This document shows, in pieces, positions 33,962 to 45,851 of a stretch of DNA of 64,000 bases. Source of the DNA: Cololabis saira (lineage: Eukaryota > Chordata > Actinopteri > Beloniformes > Belonidae). The DNA lies in assembly GCF_033807715.1 (NCBI RefSeq), contig NC_084606.1, positions 35,123,398-35,187,397 on the forward strand, in the 5' to 3' direction. A program made the position numbers and the translations under genes. Position 1 is the first letter of the stretch. The number at the start of each line of letters is the position of its first letter. The notes beneath the pieces are model-generated. The model saw nothing but the letters and a program-made list of their open reading frames with translations, did not search any database and was not told where the DNA came from.

Positions 33962-34210
33962 TTAAGAAATTTGATCCGATGTTTTGGGAGAAGAGCTGCC
34001 GGCTCGGAGCAGCAGCAGCTCACAGCCGGGTCCACCTGCCTTCGTCCCGGGGAGAAACCTGCAGCTCTGTGGAGAATTACCGCTGGCTGAAATAAATCAT
34101 TTAGGAAGATAAATGTTGGTTTAATAGATGAAATCTAACAGTTGTAGCTACGCCTGTTAAGAAATTTGCTCCAAAAATTTCGAAATGAAAACTGCCTGCC
34201 AGCTCTGGAG

Positions 34211-34337
34211 CTGATTTGTGGTTCTGCGTTAAATCGACGCAGAGCCTACGGCGTAGGTTACGCGGCGATGCGCGCCGTACGCCTTAACCTACGCCGTAGG
34301 CTCTGCGTCGATTTAACGCGGAACCATAAATCAGCCT
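34211..34337. mobile_element. C-family MITE
   Basis: Left end CTGATTTGTGGTTCTGCG, right end CGCGGAACCATAAATCAG; strongly palindromic. Confidence 0.8.
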
Positions 34338-34773
34338 TTATTTTGGTGAGGTTTGAAAAAGACTTCGCAACAACGGGCAAGCGAGTGATTATGTACATTC
34401 ACTGAGTGAATATTATGAAAGTAAAATATATATTTCTCGCTAGAAATGTAATAAAAACGTATTTTTATGCAGAAACTAACTCAAAATATTGATTTTATTC
34501 ACTGAAAAATAAGAAATGTCCGCCATGTTTTTTTTTTTTAATTCAGTCTGCAAATGACGACGAAAAGCATTATGGGAAATTTTTCTGGCCCTAGATCAAC
34601 TAGTGAGGATCAGAAAACCCTTGCTCTGTAGGGCCAGATTGATGCCCCCTTACACTCGTTTAAGCCACTACCCCTAGGTGAAAAGAGGAATTGGGACACC
34701 AATACCCTCACGGGAACGCGCAAAATTTAGGGGTAGGGATGAAAAGTAGGAGTAGGGGGGGATTGGGACTGGG

Positions 34774-35439
34774 TCTTTCTTACTTTGGGCCTTTCCCAAA
34801 AGTATCTGCAGCACTAAGTTTCTTCTGCTCCACGGCTCCATTGATTTGAATGGAGGTGATGTGTTTTTGCGATTCATCAGCTGGGGATTTGAAGGATTGC
34901 TTCTCTGTTAAGATTCTGTTGTGACCACCGACGCACATTCATTTAACTCTGTTTCCTCCGTTGCAGAGTTATAGCGACATATTGCTCGCGTCCAAATGAG
35001 GGGGATTGCATAAATATCCGATTTCGACAATGTCCCTTATTAAACATGAACGACAGGAACGATGATTTAACCTGCAATCTGAAGTAAAAGAATGTTCTTT
35101 TTTTCGGCGGTGAGGGGGGAAGTCTGTAGCCTTTACACAGAACCCATGATTTCTAGCCTCAATTTGTCAGCGGGGGATGAAGTATTCAGAGGTTGTACTG
35201 ATGCAGAAGTACTAAAAAAAGGCACAGTACAATAACTCAGTCGTGGGCTTCATAATAAAAGCTGTCTCCATTTATTCTTACCCTATTAAAGTGACATCAT
35301 ATTATGCATGAAAAGATGTAACTGGAAGGGAACAATGACTCACTGAGGTTGAAGGTGAGTTTTGGCATTAGTTGCTAGGCCGTGACTTCGTATTTAGTAT
35401 TAATTTGCTGGTTATATGTATATATGTATGTATATATGT
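34774..35439. other. Unique sequence, nothing recognised
   Basis: No element ends or coding frame recognised. Confidence 0.35.
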
Positions 35440-35645
<206 letters not shown>

Positions 35646-35648
<3 letters not shown>

Positions 35649-36457
35649 TGCTTTGTCTAAACATTTAACCAAACATTCTTTTTTTCATAGAAATGTTATT
35701 AATTGTTGGTGTTTCTTTTTGTTATACATACAAATTTAAATGATTATCAGAACATTTCCAATAAGCTGAAATAAAACTAAAATATGTCAGTTCTCCTTCT
35801 CTTTCTTCTTATTACATAAACCTGATCTATTTTGTATTGTAGAATATTTTAGTCATGGAAAGTGACTAAGGCTGTCAAATAAGGCAAAGACTAAAATTAA
35901 AGGTATTCACAGGTTGCTATACATTATACTCACATATATTTCAAAGGAAATTATAATGTAAAGCAACCTGTAAATACCTCACTTGGTACAAGACACCTTT
36001 TTCTTTGTTCCCAAATAGATTTCACATCCATAACGACAGTATGGGTCTATAAAATCCCATATGTATGCATAATGTAGGGCTTGTTTTTTAAGTATTCAGT
36101 GAACACTGCTTTGCAATCTATGGTAGCGAATGGTTAGCCGTCGTCACTCTGTCTACTGAGTAAACCTGCGTTCTGAGTTGTGATTAGATCCAACAGAACA
36201 TAATCTGTTATTAAGTTGTTGTTAAGGACCTAAATGCAAGACATAGAAGCAGTAGGAAACCAAACAAAGTCCTTCAATTAAACAAAAAAATTTGTATGCA
36301 GAAAAAAATGGGCTCTTCAGAAACCAGTGACTTAGTGCTTCGTCTATTGTGTTGCAGTCTGGCAGAAACACACAGAGCAGCAGAGAGGAAAACACAACCT
36401 GTGGACAATCAGTGAGGACTGGGCAAGGGAAGTCAACTTTCAAAATAAAAAAGGAAG
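35646..36457. other. Mostly unique sequence with one small hairpin
   Basis: Apart from the palindrome at 35901-35979, nothing is recognised. Confidence 0.35.
35901..35979. repeat. 79-bp palindrome
   Basis: The left arm AGGTATTCACAGGTTGC pairs with the right arm GCAACCTGTAAATACCT and the match continues inward to TATAATGT. Possibly a minimal fold-back MITE; the target duplication is unclear. Confidence 0.7.
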
Positions 36458-36461
36458 TTAA

Positions 36462-37661
36462 ATGGGACCTATTATGAAAAACAGCTTTTTTCTTGCTTTA
36501 AAGGAGCATGAGGCCGGATTGTGGCAAGATTTATGAAAAAAATCCGTATACATTTTAAGTTTTCTAGTAATAATGTCAGATGAAGCGTTCCAAACCCAAA
36601 AGAATGAGCCCTCTAGTGTATCTCTCCTTTGCCTTGAACAGGCTGTGTGCTGCAAAATGTGCTGCAATTCGGTCCCGAATTTCCCGCGCTGTCCTGCGGA
36701 TGTGACGTCACATGACGCTGCATGTGCGTTCTCCCCGTTCTCCCGTGCCGGCTTCGCTGTTGGCTGCAGTACCCCCGACGGCCGTCGTGGTGAAGGGTGG
36801 CGCTAGAGAGTCTCATTTCTTAAAAGGAGCCTCAAGCTCCTTTAACATATATAAAGTGGTCTCCCCTCAGTCTGCCAACTCAGAGAAGGAGGAAAGCAAC
36901 CAAATTCTGCAGTGTCTGTACAGCCGCCCCGATGAGCCGTCCAGTCTGATGTGGATCTACGAGCCAATAAGATTCTGCGCATTTTCGTTACGTAACCAAA
37001 ATGCAAACCACGCCCACAACTATAAAACCGTGTAACTGCATTTAAGCATCCGACTATCGTAGCACTGCGTGACATGGGACGCTCTCTGTCCATCTCCCTC
37101 CAGCAGCTGCCACTTTATTGAGGTTTTTGTAGTGAAATGAGGAGGAATCATAGAGATAACTTCTCATTTCAACTAACTGGATCAGCTGTTCCTCATCATG
37201 ACTGTTTCCTACAGCGCTTTCAACCGGCTTTCAACGCGAGTGACAGGAAGAAAATAGAAGCAGGGCGTCCGACAAATGTCAAAACGGCGCTGCGTCGCTG
37301 CGGCCAGTTAGGACAGTCCAATAGAAAATAAAGCAATGGAATTGATTTTGACGCTGACGCTCGCTCGCATCGCATGCAGTTATGACACGGTAACTCCGCC
37401 GGCCGGAGCTTCCGCCATGTTTCGTAGCGGTGTATCGTGTCATTCACGTCATCGCGTCAGGCAGCCAATCAGCACAGAGCCTCATTATCATAGCCCCGCC
37501 CACTCAGAATCCTGCATAGATATTGAGGTTAGAGACTGGGAAGATAAAGACATGGATCAGAGGCTGAATTTCTAATTTATTTAGCAAAAACAATCAAAAT
37601 CTTGTTTTTAAGACATTCAAGGCCTGTTTAAAATAGGGATTAGATGCCATAATAGGTCCCC
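36462..37661. mobile_element. U-family TTAA element with nested E copy
   Basis: Ends ATGGGACCTATTATG and CATAATAGGTCCCC, with TTAA on both sides (36458-36461, 37662-37665). E copy 1 is inserted 40 bp from its left end. ORFs up to 107 codons are present but show no transposase motifs. Confidence 0.8.
36502..36841 (+). mobile_element. E-family TTAA element, copy 1
   Basis: Ends AGGAGCATGAGGC and GCCTCAAGCTCCT, with TTAA on both sides (36498-36501, 36842-36845). The right end is itself a small hairpin with an extra internal TTAA. A 77-codon ORF is not under visible constraint (see rejected items). Confidence 0.85.
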
Positions 37662-37665
37662 TTAA

Positions 37666-39047
37666 ACAAACCCAAAACTATGACAATAATGCTCCTGCCA
37701 AGTGGATGTAAATGACTAGGACTGCATCTGTTCAAGTCTGTTAAAAAATAAAAAAATAACTTTATAAAGCCACTTTTTGTTGTTATATATCAGTCTTTTG
37801 ATCTGCCACAATAATGTAATGAATTTAAAGGAAAACACCTCAAGATTAGGGCTCTTCTCAGCATTTTTAGGTGAGATTAAAAAAGAGATTAATTAGATTA
37901 ATTAATTACAGATCTTAATTAATTAATCTCTAAATTTGTTTTAATCGCTTGACAGCACTATGTGTAACACATCTGACTGGTTGTTTCGTGATTTGTGAAA
38001 ATATGAATTACCACACCTTTCAGTCACGCCAAGTCTTTCCAGACTGTTGAGTGTACTATAGTGCACTAAAACCTAATTAGATTTAGACTCTTCCATTACT
38101 GCTTCAGCTCGTCAGAAACAAGGCATTTTCCCAGCTTTTCTCCAAATGTCTCCGTTGCTGTGTTGTCACATGTATCATGTCACATGGCTTTGCTGCAAAG
38201 ACGCTCCTCACATCTCCACTTTTGGATTTGGCGGCACGACAGACGTTGCAACAGAAGCCTTCAACAATGATGTGTTGCAGAAAAACTGCTCCCCCGCATG
38301 GAAACTATTCTGAGCACATGCTTTGGATCGCTGTACAGGTTGTTACACCCAAATATGGAAGAAGAAACAATAAGGGTGGGCGAAAAAAAAACAAACATTG
38401 CGCCTGAAATCCATCATTTTAATGTGGGACTGCTTTGTTTTTAAGTCAAGAGAAGGGCTTAAATAATAACTTGAATCACAGCATTTATAAGATCCGCTGA
38501 ACAGATTGTAGAGATCAGCTCCTCACTGATGATTAATGTGTTTAAATTCAAATCAGGGTTATGGTGGTGGGTAAAAGGGATCATCTCGGTTTATTACAAG
38601 ATGGCTGGAAGAGGAAAACAAACATATCAATTCAGCTCACGGTTATCCCCCACTCCGGTGTGATGGATGTGGTCATGTGTGTGATTGCATGTGTGCTGCT
38701 CTCCATGTTCTGTCTCACCATTTCCTCCTACCCACCTATAATCAACCCCGTTCACGTCTCTGCTCCCCCATCTGTGGGTTGAAGAGCACGGACAGATGAA
38801 ACCTGGGATTCATATAAAAGCTGCACACTGTCCATGATCATGATAACAGAATGAATAGTTTCCTGTTTTTCTGAAAGCCAATGCGCCATATCCTCGCAAA
38901 ATTGTAGTCAGAGAAGATAAATAAAATGTAGAAAAATATGAAACTAGAGATTTCAGTTTCTGGTTTGGTGGCTTTTTTAATATTTGGCCTTTCACTTCAC
39001 ATAATTCCCGGCACTTATATGCAGAAGATTCGGGTAGAAAATTATAT
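37666..39047. other. Mostly unique sequence
   Basis: 37855-37965 resembles the ATTAATC-rich end of a hAT-like relic (compare 60590-60680). No gene recognised in the remainder. Confidence 0.35.
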
Positions 39048-39051
39048 TTAA

Positions 39052-39380
39052 AGGAGCATGAGGCTCCTTTTAAGAAATGAGACTCTCTAGCACCACCCTT
39101 CACCACGACGGTCGTCGGGGGTACTGCAGCCAACAGTGAAGCCGGCACGGGAGAACGGGGAGAACGCACATGCAGCGTCATGTGACGTCACATCCGCAGG
39201 ACAGCGCGGGAAATTCGGGACCGAATTGCAGCACATTTTGCAGCACACAGCCTGTTCAAGACAACGGAGAGATACACTAGAGGGCTCATTCTTTTTGGTT
39301 TGGAACGCTTCATCTGACATTATTACTAGAAAACTTAAAACATATACGATTTTTTTTCATAAATCCTGCCTCATGCTCCT
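39052..39380 (-). mobile_element. E-family TTAA element, copy 2
   Basis: Reverse orientation relative to copy 1 and about 97% identical over the shared ORF stretch. TTAA at the left (39048-39051); the right flank is TTGT, so one side has changed. Confidence 0.85.
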
Positions 39381-39495
39381 TTGTTGAATGTACTTTTGTC
39401 AACAAAGCACAACACTTGGATCCGCAAATCCAAAAGCCTGCACCCCATCAGGTGCAGAAGCGCTGCAAAACAGCTGCACCACCAATGTGTATCAG

Positions 39496-40149
39496 CAGTT
39501 GTAAAAAAAAATCAGGGGGGGTGGTGGATTTTATCATATGGGGACAGATAATTTGTGCTGATTACAAATAATATAATATATTACAAATAATAGCAGTGAC
39601 CAAAACAGCTGCAGAAATACTGCAGGAATGACATAGCAGCAGTTAAATTCAGCCTTCTGTAAGCTTTAAATATCCACTGGGCTTACATCAAATACATCAA
39701 AACACAACAATAAAAAACACTTTTCTGAACTTATCAATATGACTCTGTCCTTCACAGGATAAGTAACATGGATCACTGCAAAAACTCAAAATCTTAACAA
39801 GAATATTTGTCTTATTTCTAGTTAAAATGTCTCATTTTAGTAAAAAAATCTCATTACACTTAAAACAAGACTCATCACTGGAAAAAACAACAATTTTCAC
39901 CTGTTTCAAATGGATTTTCACTTAAAATAAGTAGAAAAATCTGCCAGTGGAACAAGATTTTTTTGCTTGTAATGAGAAGATAAATCTTGTCCCACTGGCA
40001 GATTTTTCTACTCATTTCAAGTGAAAATTTACTTGAAACAGGTGAAAATTGTCAAATAAGTTATTTTTCTGGTGTTATTTTTCTGGTGATGACTCTAAAT
40101 GTTGAAATAGCAGTAAAACCACATTCATTGATGAAGTACTCCAGTACTG
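39496..40149 (-). mobile_element. A-family hAT MITE, copy 5, both ends trimmed
   Basis: A perfect 8-bp duplication TGTATCAG flanks it (39488-39495, 40150-40157). The left inverted repeat is reduced to CAGTTGTAAA, and most of the G-rich block before the right end is deleted. Confidence 0.9.
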
Positions 40150-40157
40150 TGTATCAG

Positions 40158-40896
40158 TCATCCTATCCACCGCTGGAGATACTAAGCCGCATCAATTCAC
40201 ACACAGCGGATGGAGCTGGCAGGAAGTCAGGCATTAGAACGACGGAAAGAATCTGGTCAGCTTTCAAGAGTGGGCATTTGTATTCTGACTTTACACCCTC
40301 CCCCGGTGGAGGTTGTGGGTTTCAGAAGAGATTTCAACCACATACAAGGACAGGTTCACGTCAGACATCAAAAATGGCCCTTTATTTTACTCCACTGATC
40401 CTTCTCATGTTTACAAGAGCAGGTACGATATGTCACGGTGTCAAATACTTACCTCATGATTGTCACATGATTTTAAAATCTTTGTGCAAACTCATAATCT
40501 AACGGATTCAGCTGAGTGGGCATTGCTTGGAAGCATTTACTGAAAAACGCTCCTGGTGGGATCTAAGGCCTCATTTACACTGATGGTCTTGATGGGCAAC
40601 ATTCAATATCTGGTTACCGTCTGGGGAAACAGCTTGCTTTGCTTTGCTTTGACCCAGAAAATATTAGGCAGTGCTGTTTTTAATCCATGCAGGTGAAACT
40701 GACTCAGGTGTAATAGAAGGTTTATTAAATAGAACCATTTCCATTTGCACGCCTTCCCAGTTTCCCACAGCATGTGTGAATTTATACTGCCTCATTTTCA
40801 GCTGCTTCAGACGCAGTGTAAATGTACCAGAAATTTTCATACACTTATATAGTGTCTTCTCCTGAGTGACCTGCGTTGTTATTTGTGAAAGTCTTG
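40158..40896. other. Unique sequence, nothing recognised
   Basis: No element ends or exon recognised. Confidence 0.35.
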
Positions 40897-40900
40897 TTAA

Positions 40901-41820
40901 AGGTATTGTGACATCATTTTTAAAATGTTTTTAACACTATTAAAAGTCTTGGCCAACATCCCTCAAATGTGTCTAAAAGAGTGTAACAAGAAAAACTTCA
41001 CTCTAGTACTCCATTCCTGGCTTTTTATGACAGTGTTTTTTTGCGCCGTGAAAAACGCCTTTCCTGTCAATCATTGTTCCGCTCCTCCTCCAAACCTCCT
41101 ATCCTCCAACCCAACTGCTACACACTTCTGCCGGCGTCTCCACACACACGCGCGCACACCGACCACAAACACGCACACACACAGCCCAGACAGGGCGACT
41201 ACAGCCCGGGGATGAAGTCTGTGCGCACACCGAACCGGACTTCTAACAGCGGCGTCGGAGAGTTAAGCCGGGAGCGACAGGCGAAGCATGCACAGAAAAG
41301 CAGTCCACCGCAAACTATCATAAAAATAAAGGCATGCAAGCAGCAGTGTCCCCTTATCTTAAGTCCAGTCAGTGGCCGCGGGTCTTCTTAGCAGTTCTCC
41401 TCCGGTGATGAGAAGAGAAGAGGCTCTAAACAGCTCTGTGTTAAGCCTGATTTATGGTTCCGCGTTAAATCGACGTAGAGCCTACGCCGCAGGGTTCAGC
41501 GTACGGTGCGCGTCGCCGCGTAACCCTACGCCGTAGGCTCTGCGTTGGTGTAACGCGGAACCATAAATCAGCCTTTATGGTGCGCTGGAGAGGAGAGGAG
41601 GCAGGGAGCTGGGTGGAGGGGGGGTGATTTAGCGGGTTTATACGTAACGACCCGCCAGCAAACCACATGCGCCGTTTTTGCATAGTTATGCGGAAAATCC
41701 CAGAAAGCACACAATACACTGAATGTTAAAAGTTCGTTGTTTTTTGGGTGTAATTGATGTCAAGACACCCAACAAAACACAAAAAATCAAGAAAAATTTG
41801 TTTTTCATGTCACAATCCCT
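40901..41820 (+). mobile_element. D-family TTAA element, copy 2
   Basis: Same ends as copy 1 (AGGTATTGTGACAT at the left; CATGTCACAATCCCT at the right) with TTAA on both sides (40897-40900, 41821-41824). It is 183 bp longer, largely from a CA-rich insert near 41135-41240. Carries the C-family MITE at the same place. Confidence 0.87.
41444..41574. mobile_element. C-family MITE nested in D copy 2
   Basis: TTA on both sides (41441-41443, 41575-41577). Same position as in D copy 1. Confidence 0.85.
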
Positions 41821-41824
41821 TTAA

Positions 41825-43898
41825 AGTTCAGACCAAACAATGAAAAGCCCTTTTTGTACAGCCTGCGAGAATCTTTCTGCCAGAATACGAGACCATGATA
41901 AACAAACGTATTTATTACTTATTTTCATATTCAGTGTTTGTATTGTTGTGTCTGATCCTGTAAGACTGTGGTATCATCTTTATTTGTCTAAAATACTTAC
42001 GATGCCCTTCAAGAATATTACATATTCTTATTTCATGATAGTCGCCTCCTTCATTGCCTGTGCAGGTGCTCTACACACACAGCACAGCACACACACTACA
42101 CACACAGCACTGCTGGCTTCACTTTCCCTGATGATGCAGGAGGGAGACACTGGTTGGTTCAGTGGGGGTGCAGACGCTGGCCACAGACAAAAGGGTTCAG
42201 TCAGAAGCGATTTCGTATAACTTAAGTGATAATGGCTCCAATACAGCCACTCTTGTCTCTCTCTGTGTCTCCATCCAATGTGTTCATAAACTTGGTGTAT
42301 TTTTTTCCCCACGCTGTGTCTTTAATTTGTTGTAAATCCGCTAAGTGTCCTGATTTGGGCCTAAATGTCACATGTACTGTAGATGCAGCATACGTTAAGC
42401 ATCCCTTTTATGTAATGATTTGCAACCATCTTAACACCACCGTTACATCCTTCCACAATGCCGATTCACAAGGCAATCGTTTCACTCCGATTACGCCCCT
42501 GTCACTATCTGCCAAAGTGAAACAGCGGCGTAATAGCCATTAAAGTAAAGGTCACGCTATTCTGGCTCTGTGCCTTTCACACAGCTGAATAAAGGCGCCA
42601 CAGAGGTGGATCAAACCGGCTGTGAGAATGAGGCCTTTGGGACCCAAAGCAATAATGCCATTGCTGCTTTTTTTTTTCTCTCTACTATTTCCTTCAAACA
42701 GGCTTTGTAAGTAACCATTCAAGGTTCATTTTTGTTGAAACTGAAACACCCTATGAGATTATGTGCAGGCAATAAAAAAATTATACTTCTTGAAAGGCAC
42801 AGAGGACAAAAGGAAAATTGCTGCATGTGGGAATTCCCTGAGTTATAAGCCACAGATTTGTATCTAAATGTTGGGAGGAACTTTGAAAATAGCTTATAGC
42901 TTGAATTACAGAGTTGGAGTTTCATGTACCCCGGAAAAATATGCACTGAATTCAGTGACCAAAACAAATCGGTGTGCCTTAAAGGTCCATAACACTGAAT
43001 CAGAGCCGAGCTCAACCCTGGGCCTACTGTAGTTTTACTTCCTAAATCCAGCCTTAAGGGCCAAATTATGCTCGCCAGCAGATGAACACATGGCTTATTC
43101 CTTTAGATTCCTTGAATCCTTTAATGGTATAATGATTTTTTGAAGGAGAAATATGGACGTCTCTTCCAACCGTCTCATCGTTCCTCCTCAAAAGGCAGCT
43201 TCTCGTGGATGCTTTTATCAGCTCATGACATCGCAGGTCCGGAAGGAGAAAAAAGAAAGTATTTTAACAAATGAGATTAAGCTGACAGGAAAAAAAACTG
43301 TGATTTTGGCCAAAAGGTTCCCCAGCGAGGGCCCACAGCCTCAGGCTCATGTGCATAGTTTTGTAGCTGCCCCAGAAGACAAAGCCGCATGCGTAAGTGG
43401 CTTCATTCACCAAAGAGAGGTGTAAACAGAAAGATTACCGGAGGGCGTAGACAGAAATGAAAAAGGGGTATGCAGGAGAATATGCCTTGATGTGGCTCCA
43501 CTTCAAAGGTTTTCTCAGCTGTGGGCTGCACGTCCTTCCACCGTACTCCGGCTCATGCTCAAGAATGACAGGGAGTCAGCCCCCTCCGTTTTTCCCGTTG
43601 CAACTGTCTGTTCACCTCTTCGCTGCTTTCTTGCCCCCGCAAAGCCTTGACAAATTTTTTTTTCCAATTCTCCCTCTAAGTGTAACAAGAGGTAACTTCA
43701 GCAGAAATGAAAGAGATGTGTGTGATGTATGTTGGAGAGGATTGAGCTCTGATCCCCTGGCCTTGCCCTTGCTGATCCAGGCAGGTTGTGTGCATTGGAT
43801 TTAGTTCCTCCTGTACTGTTGTGTTAATCACACTTCGTGCCGTCAAGCTCTAGACGAGACCTTAGTGATGTAGGGGCTTTAATTGTACATTAGGTACG
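41825..43898. other. Unique sequence, nothing recognised
   Basis: 2 kb of complex sequence; ORFs up to 126 codons lack family similarity or splice context. Confidence 0.35.
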
Positions 43899-43906
43899 AC
43901 TGTATC

Positions 43907-44703
43907 CAGTACTCGAGTTGTAAAAAAAAAAATCAGGGGGGTGGTGGATTTTATCATATGGGGACAGATAATTTGTGCTGATTACAAATAATATAATATA
44001 TTACAAATAATAGCAGTGACCAAAACACCTGCAGAAATACTGCAGGAATGACATAGCAGCAGTTAAATGCAGCCTTCTGTAAGCTTTAAATATCCACTGG
44101 GCTTACACCAAATACATCAAAACACAACAATAAAAAACACTTTTCTGAACTTATCAATATGACTCTGTCCTTCACAGGATAAGTAACATGGATCACTGCA
44201 AAAACTCAAAATCTTAACAAGAATATTTGTCTTAATTCTAGTTAAAATGTCTCATTTTAGTTAAAAAATCTCATTACATTTAAAACAAGACTCATCACTG
44301 GAAAAAACATCAATTTTCACCTGTTTCAAGTAGATTTTCACTTGAAATAAGTAGAAAAATCTGCCAGTGGAACAAGATTTTTTTGCTTGTATTAAGAGGA
44401 TAAATCCCACTGGCAGATTTTCTACTTATTTCAAGTGAAAATTTACTTGAAACAGGTGAAAATGGTCAAATAAGTTATTTTTCTGGTGTTATTTTTCTGG
44501 TGATGACTCTAAATGTTGAAATAGCAGTAAAACCACATTCATTGATGAAATGACATAAGGGATGGAAAGGGGGGATGGCAGTTTTACAGGGGGGATGATT
44601 TGGACCGTTTTTATTTCAGGGGGGATGATTTTGACCGTTTTTATTTCAGGGGGGGATGCCATCCCCCCTCATCCCCCCTCACCCCCCCTTAACTCCAGTA
44701 CTG
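43907..44703 (-). mobile_element. A-family hAT MITE, copy 6
   Basis: Full-length: CAGTACTCGAGTT ... AACTCCAGTACTG, with a perfect 8-bp duplication ACTGTATC (43899-43906, 44704-44711). The GGGGGGATG block is partly duplicated near 44590-44650. Confidence 0.93.
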
Positions 44704-44711
44704 ACTGTATC

Positions 44712-45092
44712 GTTATCCAGTGAGGAGAATTTAAAGGTTTTGTACATTTGTTGTTTAAAACTTTACCACCAGTGAATAAAAACCTCAGCCGTTTCCCCGT
44801 GGCGCTTGTAAAAGTGACTCATCAATGCTAAATCTCTTGATTAATAATCCATCTGCCTGCTGTAGAGCAGATGTGTAGGGATATATGTGTGTGGTGCAGA
44901 ATAATGCATGCAATCCTGTGACTGTAAATGATCAAAAGAAGTTTTATGATGAGAGGGATTCAGTGACAAGTTTCCTTCCTGGAATGTTGAAAATTCCCAA
45001 CACTGGAGGCATGAGGGCTTTGATCGGTCATGGTGCACTCCAAGAACTGCTAAATAATGGAGGGGAACGTGCACGGTACTCATAAAACCGAT
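44712..45092. other. Unique sequence, nothing recognised
   Basis: No element or exon recognised. Confidence 0.35.
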
Positions 45093-45100
45093 ATTACAAC

Positions 45101-45843
45101 TAGGGCTGGGGATCGATTCAAATGTCAAGAATCGATTCGATTCCGATTCTTAAGATTCAGAATCGATTATCAAGATTCGATCCGATTCGATTAGATTCCG
45201 ATATTGATTTGGGTTAGTGTTATTAAAACTGCTTTTTGAGCTGTTGCATGAATTATATGACTGTAGTTATGCAAAATATTACTACTAGTATTATATTGAG
45301 ATTAAACAGCAAGTATTGCAGCTAATGATGCTGTAAGGACCAATCAGCTCCCAGAATGCTGATAGAACTGAAACAGAAACATCATGTGGGTCAGAATTAC
45401 CAAACAGATCCAGGGAGGAAACAGAGACGGATGAAATCGGTTTTATTTTTTCCCACATTACGTTTTTATTTGTTCCATTTTCTGTCTATTTTGGTTTTTA
45501 ATTTTTAAGCATTTGGTTTTTATCATTTTTTGCAAATGTAACCCCAAGACAGTATATAAAGTAATTAAATATAGACAATTTATGCAATTATAACACTTTA
45601 ATGTTTTCATACCTTTAAACATATTCAAAGGCAAAAACATGGCACCAGTTATTCTCGTGTCCAACAAAACATTCCTTTTTTGGGAATAAACACAAAAAAA
45701 AACAAAAGTTGTAATGTAATGATGAAAAAAAAATACATAAAAAAAAAAAAAAAAATCGATCTTTAGACATATGAATCGATTTTTAGGAATTAATATGAGA
45801 ATCAATTTGGAATTGGGAAATCGATTTTTTCAACAGAGGCCTA
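45101..45843 (+). mobile_element. H-family hAT-like element, non-autonomous
   Basis: Ends TAGGGCTGGGGATCG and AACAGAGGCCTA, with flanks ATTACAAC / CTTACAAC (7 of 8). Both ends are rich in ATCGATT and GATTCGATT repeats. No transposase. Confidence 0.75.
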
Positions 45844-45851
45844 CTTACAAC

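Larger units (their letters stand above)
32531..34773. mobile_element. S-family inverted-repeat element, composite
   Basis: The left end CCCAGTCCCAATACTCCCCC and right end ATTGGGACTGGG carry inverted matches over about 55 bp, both reaching CCCTAAATTTTGC. Contains the nested T element and a C-family MITE. No transposase frame found in 2.2 kb. Confidence 0.65.

Noticed and set aside
36573..36806. A 77-codon ORF conserved between E copies (also 39087-39320, minus)
   Set aside because: The six nucleotide differences between copies include five amino-acid changes, so there is no sign of protein-level constraint; similarity reflects the shared transposon.
41840..42220. 126-codon ORF with hydrophobic stretches
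   Set aside because: Low-complexity THTTHT region and no supporting signal; likely chance.
43153..43425. 90-codon ORF considered as a host exon
   Set aside because: No recognisable family, no splice context and no neighbouring exon.
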